NCBI GenBank assembly: GCA_014885115.2
Contig: WKLE02000493.1
Location: 7,854 to 51,357 of the forward strand
DNA: 43,504 nucleotides
Direction of reading: 5' to 3'
Source of the DNA: Asterionellopsis glacialis
Lineage: Eukaryota; Bacillariophyta; Plagiogrammaphyceae; Rhaphoneidales; Asterionellopsidaceae
Shown here: in pieces, positions 39,396-43,504 of the stretch
How positions within the stretch are numbered: position 1 is the first letter of the stretch
How the letters are laid out: each line of letters starts with the position of its first letter
Position numbers and translations under genes: made by a program
Notes under the pieces: generated by a model
Seen by the model: only the letters and a program-made list of their open reading frames with translations
What the model was told of the DNA's origin: nothing
Database searches by the model: none

Positions 39396-40478
39396 ATGAT
39401 GTTGAGCCAAAGACATCAGTTGAACCGCCGCATCTTGACACGAGCAATCCTGAATGCGGAGTACCTTGCCACACCTCAAAGACGCCAAATTTTCCACCAC
39501 ATCGCCGCTCACCCCACTGAAACGGTATTGGGCGGCGCAGTAGTACTTTCTGGTTATCGAATATGGAAGCTCGAATTGAGAACACGTGAGCAAGACCAGG
39601 CGATGCGTTCATTAGAGGATTCATTGGAGACCCAGAAACAATCGTTTCACGAACGTGAGAAGGAGATGCGTTCTTCCAGTGAAGAATGGCAACGAAAATA
39701 CAGCATCCTTCGAGAGGAAACGAAACGCATGGAAGCATCTATTGTTGATAGGGGCAAGGCAGGCGAAGAAGTATTGGCACAACTGCTGGAGGAATGCAAA
39801 GTGCAGGGTATAGTCGAGGACTATCAATTACAGCAAGAAATAGCCCCTGGGAAACGACCTGATGCTGTTGTAGAAGTGATGGAGGATCACTGTCTTGTTA
39901 TTGATAGCAAGGCACCTAATCCACCAAACGAAAGGAACGAGAAAACGCGACGAGACTATGCAGATACACTGAAACGGCATGCTTGGCAACTTTCTGAGAA
40001 ACACTACAACAATACCTCTTCTGAAAAACAATTGGCTGTGACGCTCATGCTCCTTCCTGGAGAAGGCTATCTGCAGTCAGCTTACGAACATGGGAAAGAT
40101 ATCTTTGGACTTAACAATTACGCTCGAGAGAGAAACGTAATGATCCTAGGTCCCAATGGGCTTCGTGCTATACTACAGGCAACACGAATGTGGCTCGAAG
40201 AAAAGGCAGCGAATGAACGGCTGAAAGATGCGCATGTACACGAAAATATTGCAATCACTTTGGAACCGCTGTGGGTACAAAGTCTCCTTCCTTCCATGAA
40301 ACAGGTGAGCAATCTTCTTGAGAAGGTGGTTGTCACTTGGAACTCCAAAGTAGATACTGTCGTTGCATTCGACGAAGCTCTTCGATCGAAGGATATATTA
40401 AATCTTGCCAAGGCACGCAAAACGCAACTTCCAAGGAAGGTGACCATGCCCAAAAAACTTCTCAGGGATTCAATCTAA
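39396..40478 (+). CDS. rmuC: RmuC-family DNA recombination protein (nuclear-encoded)
   Basis: This single-exon gene encodes 360 residues from the ATG at 39396 (MMLSQRHQLNRR) to TAA 40476. The N-terminus is rich in Arg/Gln and free of acidic residues for about 20 positions, which suggests a mitochondrial presequence. A hydrophobic segment follows (about 43-56, LGGAVVLSGYRIWKLEL), then a coiled coil (about 60-115), a layout also found in bacterial RmuC. The RmuC domain begins at about 120 (RGKAGEEVLAQLLEEC) and includes QLQQEIAPGKRPDAVVE, LVIDSKAPNPP, RHAWQLSEKHYNN, LMLLPGEGYLQSA and NVMILGPNGLRAIL. The fold is nuclease-like; in E. coli rmuC limits recombination at inverted repeats. A role in organelle DNA maintenance is inferred. 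The gene is probably of bacterial or endosymbiotic origin. Confidence 0.85.
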   Translation: MMLSQRHQLNRRILTRAILNAEYLATPQRRQIFHHIAAHPTETVLGGAVVLSGYRIWKLELRTREQDQAMRSLEDSLETQKQSFHEREKEMRSSSEEWQRKYSILREETKRMEASIVDRGKAGEEVLAQLLEECKVQGIVEDYQLQQEIAPGKRPDAVVEVMEDHCLVIDSKAPNPPNERNEKTRRDYADTLKRHAWQLSEKHYNNTSSEKQLAVTLMLLPGEGYLQSAYEHGKDIFGLNNYARERNVMILGPNGLRAILQATRMWLEEKAANERLKDAHVHENIAITLEPLWVQSLLPSMKQVSNLLEKVVVTWNSKVDTVVAFDEALRSKDILNLAKARKTQLPRKVTMPKKLLRDSI

Positions 40479-40979
40479 ACATTACGATTCATAAGGTAAC
40501 GTCCTCAAACATTAAGTAACAATCTCTTACTACGATGAGTTTGCGATGTTACAAATCTGTTCAGTTGCTTTTCTTACTTTTATCCGTCCAGGAGTGCTGG
40601 AGAAGTCTCTCCGCTACCTAACGCATGGTATGCATCATATCAAAGTGTAGGGGGTGTTTATTCCTTTCTATCTATACTTTTCACTGTATCCGGGCATAAA
40701 ATACAGAACATTCAGATAGAAATTGGCCTGCAGGATCTCTTCTAGTCTTTCTTTCCGATTGAGGTACTTCGTTTGTTTTGGTCGGACCGATCGCGTTTGC
40801 CAGTCTACAATACAATCTCATTGAAAAAAGGCATAAAATATAAGGAAAATTTTCTATTATTTTAATTTTCGTAATACTGTTTCTTCTGATCAGCATCAGA
40901 TCATAGACATCAAATAATGAGATGGTCTCTTTGACCATAGACAAGACACGCAGAGAGAGGCTTGGAAACCGATTAGGAT
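40479..40979. other. Convergent intergenic spacer
   Basis: This spacer lies between the ends of the RmuC-family gene and the polyamine fusion gene. A minus-strand open stretch at 40681-40944 shows no domain and is not called. Otherwise the DNA is AT-rich and likely to be 3' UTR. Confidence 0.5.
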
Positions 40980-42857
40980 TTAGCTCCTACAAGATTCACC
41001 AATGGGGTGCCATAATTTGCCGTATTCTTCTGCGTCAGCATCGGTACAAGCAGACTTGCAATCTTCTTCGTTCTCGGGATCTGCACAGTATGCTCCAATC
41101 CAATCAGCAGTAGAATACTGGAATCCATGATGAATGGCACCATTGTAAAAGCTAAGCTTATCCTTGATGGACTCGTGTAAGCCATTACGGAGTTTGTCGT
41201 TGACTACATTTGGACTAGCATCAAAGTCACCAACATTCTTATCATGGTGGAGGGCTTCAATTACAGAATGTTTCGTTGCTTCATTGGCTTCACCATCGGG
41301 AATGATTCCAATAGCAAACGCCCAGTTGGCCCTAAATGAGCTAATTGGGGTATCATAGACACGAGTGTGCTTGAAGAACTTTGACATGGTTTGGATCTCG
41401 GTCATTTTCCTTTGGTACAATTCAAGTTCCTCGAGTTCTTCTTTTGACCTTTCGCGCAAGTCTGGACCTTCATCTAACATCAAGGGAGCTTCGCCAAAGT
41501 TGGTAACAACAACACCTGTGGGGCTGAGAGCACAAGAAATTCTCTTGAAGAATGTGTCAGAGTACAAGTAGTCACCCTCGCGAAGTTCTTCCATTTCTGG
41601 TAAATCGAGAACCACAATGTCGTAGAGTGATTCTTTCTTGGATTCGTGCTTTTCACAAATATCGTTGCCAATATGCTTCTCAAACCACCCGAAGAAGTCT
41701 TCGATGAACAATTCAGTACGCTCATCATCGAAGCAACTTGCTGCACCAAACAAGGTACAGTTACTGTAACTGGGAAGGAATTCTCGGCTTGCTTCGATGA
41801 CGACTTCATCGATCTCAACCATGGTTACCTTTTCAACGCTCTTCCATTTCAAAGCTTCGCGCAATGCACCACCTTCTCCTCCACCTAGGATAAGAACACG
41901 CTTGGGAGGAACTGGAGAAGCAATGAAGGCAGGATGGACCAAGGTTTCATGGTACTGTTGCTCATCATCAATGTTCGACTGGAGGACATTGTCAAGGAAA
42001 AGACTTCTTGTGGTTTGCTTTCCGTAATCATCAGCTTGCATATCATGATGGTCCCAGATAGCAATGTGCTGATATTCAGATTCCTTTTCGAAAATCTTTT
42101 TCTTATACTTGTGTGTAGCCATGATTTCGAAGGGTTGGAACTGAGCTACAAGATTCCTTTCTCTTTCTGCTTCTTCAGGGTCTTCCACTTCCTTCTTGCC
42201 AATCATGGTTGTATGACCCAACCAGTTTCCTCTAGGGACGACAGAGAAGGTGGATGAAACAACCTTTCCACCATACTGGTCCACAACAATTGGAATAGCT
42301 TCTTGGAGATTGAAACCTTCGCCACAAGTGAATAAATCAACCAAAGCCTCTCCATGTTCTGGCCAAGTGTGAATTGTCAAGTGACTTTCTGCGAGAGTTG
42401 CACAGACACTGACACCCTGAGGCTCGAGCTTAAAGCTATCGATACCAAGAAGAGTCATGCCAGCTCTCTCAACAATGTTGAGAGTGGCTTGCTTCATAAG
42501 CTTCTCGTCATTCAATACCTCAAACGAAGAACCTGCAAGATCCAACAATAGATGCTGACCCTTTGCTGCCATGAACTCACCGCCTGGAGGAATTTCACTT
42601 TCAGTTTGGGAGGGCTCGTCTTTCTCTTGAGTAGCAGCGCTATTGTTAACCGCTTTGGATGGGTCAGCCTGAACACCATCGTCTTCAGAAACTAACTTGA
42701 GTAGGGCATCTTTGGCGATCGAAGTAATATCTCCCGATTTCTCCAGTTCGCTTAATTTCGATGCCAGTGATTCGCTGGTGATAGCACCGCCGACACTACT
42801 GTGGCAAGAGGCCAAGAGTGCAAGTCCGAGGGCTCTCATGAGTTTGTTACTCGTCAT
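40980..42857 (-). CDS. Secreted S-adenosylmethionine decarboxylase-spermidine synthase fusion
   Basis: This single-exon gene encodes 625 residues from ATG 42857. A signal peptide (about 1-25, MRALGLALLASCHSSVGGA) lacks the plastid Phe motif, so entry to the ER/secretory system is predicted. Residues about 93-215 are a bacterial-type (SpeD class 1b) AdoMet decarboxylase. The self-cleavage site E157-S158 in LAESHLTIHTWPE, H163 and C178 lie at exactly the spacing of Ser63, His68 and Cys83 in the Thermotoga enzyme. Residues about 240-540 are an aminopropyltransferase: LFLDNVLQSNIDDEQQYHE, the GGGEGG loop (325-330), VEID at 347-350, and DLPE (418-421) in place of the usual D-x-x-D. A C-terminal tail holds five Cys. 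One protein could therefore make decarboxylated AdoMet and transfer its aminopropyl group, as needed for spermidine or long-chain polyamines. Confidence 0.93.
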   Translation of the reverse strand: MTSNKLMRALGLALLASCHSSVGGAITSESLASKLSELEKSGDITSIAKDALLKLVSEDDGVQADPSKAVNNSAATQEKDEPSQTESEIPPGGEFMAAKGQHLLLDLAGSSFEVLNDEKLMKQATLNIVERAGMTLLGIDSFKLEPQGVSVCATLAESHLTIHTWPEHGEALVDLFTCGEGFNLQEAIPIVVDQYGGKVVSSTFSVVPRGNWLGHTTMIGKKEVEDPEEAERERNLVAQFQPFEIMATHKYKKKIFEKESEYQHIAIWDHHDMQADDYGKQTTRSLFLDNVLQSNIDDEQQYHETLVHPAFIASPVPPKRVLILGGGEGGALREALKWKSVEKVTMVEIDEVVIEASREFLPSYSNCTLFGAASCFDDERTELFIEDFFGWFEKHIGNDICEKHESKKESLYDIVVLDLPEMEELREGDYLYSDTFFKRISCALSPTGVVVTNFGEAPLMLDEGPDLRERSKEELEELELYQRKMTEIQTMSKFFKHTRVYDTPISSFRANWAFAIGIIPDGEANEATKHSVIEALHHDKNVGDFDASPNVVNDKLRNGLHESIKDKLSFYNGAIHHGFQYSTADWIGAYCADPENEEDCKSACTDADAEEYGKLWHPIGESCRS

Positions 42858-43504
42858 TGTCACCTAGCCCTGAAAAGATCAATCGCAATGGACGGATTGA
42901 GAACCAACGGCTAGAATATGTACAGGTAGGATCTACGGTACTACAAAACACATCCGCGGAGAAACAATGCCTAAAAACCTTGACAGAAACACACGCATTT
43001 TTGTTGTACAGGTATTTACTGTAACAATCAGTTCAAACTAAACAAATAATAATAATCACAGGACTCGCCAAAATACCCGCATCTAAATATTACTATCTAT
43101 GAAACCTAGCTGAGATTATCTTGCTGGCGTGGACATAAATAATACGAGCACGTGTACCGGTACCGGTACTGCGAAATCCAGCAGGTAGATTATCGAAGCT
43201 GCCGCTACCAGGTATATACAGGACAATGTAATCCGAAGACCCTCTATAGTCTTATAGATATACCTATCAGGTACGCAAAAGTTCCGGATGGTCTGAGGTC
43301 CACAATACTATAACGTTGATTGGTCTGTACTGATATTTATTATCTAGTACAGTATTTACTTACTGTTACTGTGATGGAAGCACGGTTACTAAAGGCACAC
43401 TGACAATTAATTAGTATTAAATTATTAAGGGGGTAGAACGTTTATTCATCGAGTTTTTTCACTCCTCGGCGAAAACACCCCCTTCGGAAGAGATTTTCCG
43501 TGCT
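42858..43504. promoter_or_regulatory. Upstream region of the polyamine fusion gene, with GTACC palindromes
   Basis: This is the presumed promoter and 5' flank of the AdoMetDC fusion. It includes the perfect 16-bp palindrome GTACCGGTACCGGTAC at 43154-43169, CCAGGTATATACAGG near 43208-43222 and several TACAG/CTGTA strings. No coding frame is supported up to the window edge. Confidence 0.45.

Noticed and set aside
40681..40944. Minus-strand open frame of 87 codons near the end of the polyamine fusion gene
   Set aside because: No domain and composition typical of 3' UTR; no splice signal connects it to the fusion gene, which already has its own stop at 40980-40982.

Overview
The window is nuclear DNA of a photosynthetic eukaryote, most probably a diatom or close stramenopile. 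Two proteins start with a signal peptide followed by a Phe at the predicted cleavage site (the ASAFAP-type bipartite presequence of complex red plastids). One gene is a fusion of a bacterial-type S-adenosylmethionine decarboxylase with an aminopropyltransferase, a kind of fusion described from diatoms. Genes are dense, lie on both strands without operons, and carry short GT-AG introns (86-124 nt, with one of 608 nt). All exon joins given here were read by eye from splice signals and frame continuity and have not been tested against transcripts.

Layout: 1-1362 is the 3' part of a gp78/AMFR-like membrane RING-CUE ubiquitin ligase (+). 1803-4548 (-) is a poly(ADP-ribose) polymerase with an unusual WGR-WWE-WGR-PARP layout. 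5275-6195 (+) is a plastid-targeted SAP-domain membrane protein. 6662-8250 (-) is a membrane RING-H2 protein with three exons. 8251-12800 is a gene-poor, repeat-rich island. It holds a 31-bp minisatellite, decayed reading frames, a tRNA-like (SINE-type) module, a pair of direct repeats and a nonsense-riddled copy of the SAP gene. 13246-15459 (+) is a glycosidase-like membrane protein. 15537-16235 (-) is an ABA4-like plastid protein, followed by an 80-N assembly gap. 16900-18765 (+) is a DUF1990-like/NAD-epimerase fusion. 18853-20241 (-) is a casein kinase 2 beta subunit with a long acidic N-terminus.

21113-28891 (+) is a four-exon ECM29 proteasome adaptor of 2500 residues. 29235-30867 (-) is a choline/ethanolamine-kinase-like enzyme with a membrane anchor. 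31502-32362 (-) is a Lys/Glu-rich unknown. 33268-37375 (+) is a PH-domain and PDZ-like scaffold protein. 37476-38888 (-) is an Asn/Gln-rich unknown. 39396-40478 (+) is a nuclear gene for a RmuC-family protein. 40980-42857 (-) is the secreted AdoMetDC-spermidine synthase fusion.

The genes do not form one pathway. Some themes recur: ubiquitin-proteasome function (two RING proteins, ECM29), plastid proteins (SAP protein, ABA4) and DNA maintenance (PARP, RmuC). The two DNA-maintenance genes share E2F-like TTTTGGCGCGCC sites in their divergent promoters. The most distinctive items are the polyamine fusion enzyme (candidate for long-chain polyamine synthesis linked to silica), the PARP layout, the SAP pseudogene and the SINE-like module. 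Palindromes rich in GTACC recur in intergenic and intronic DNA.
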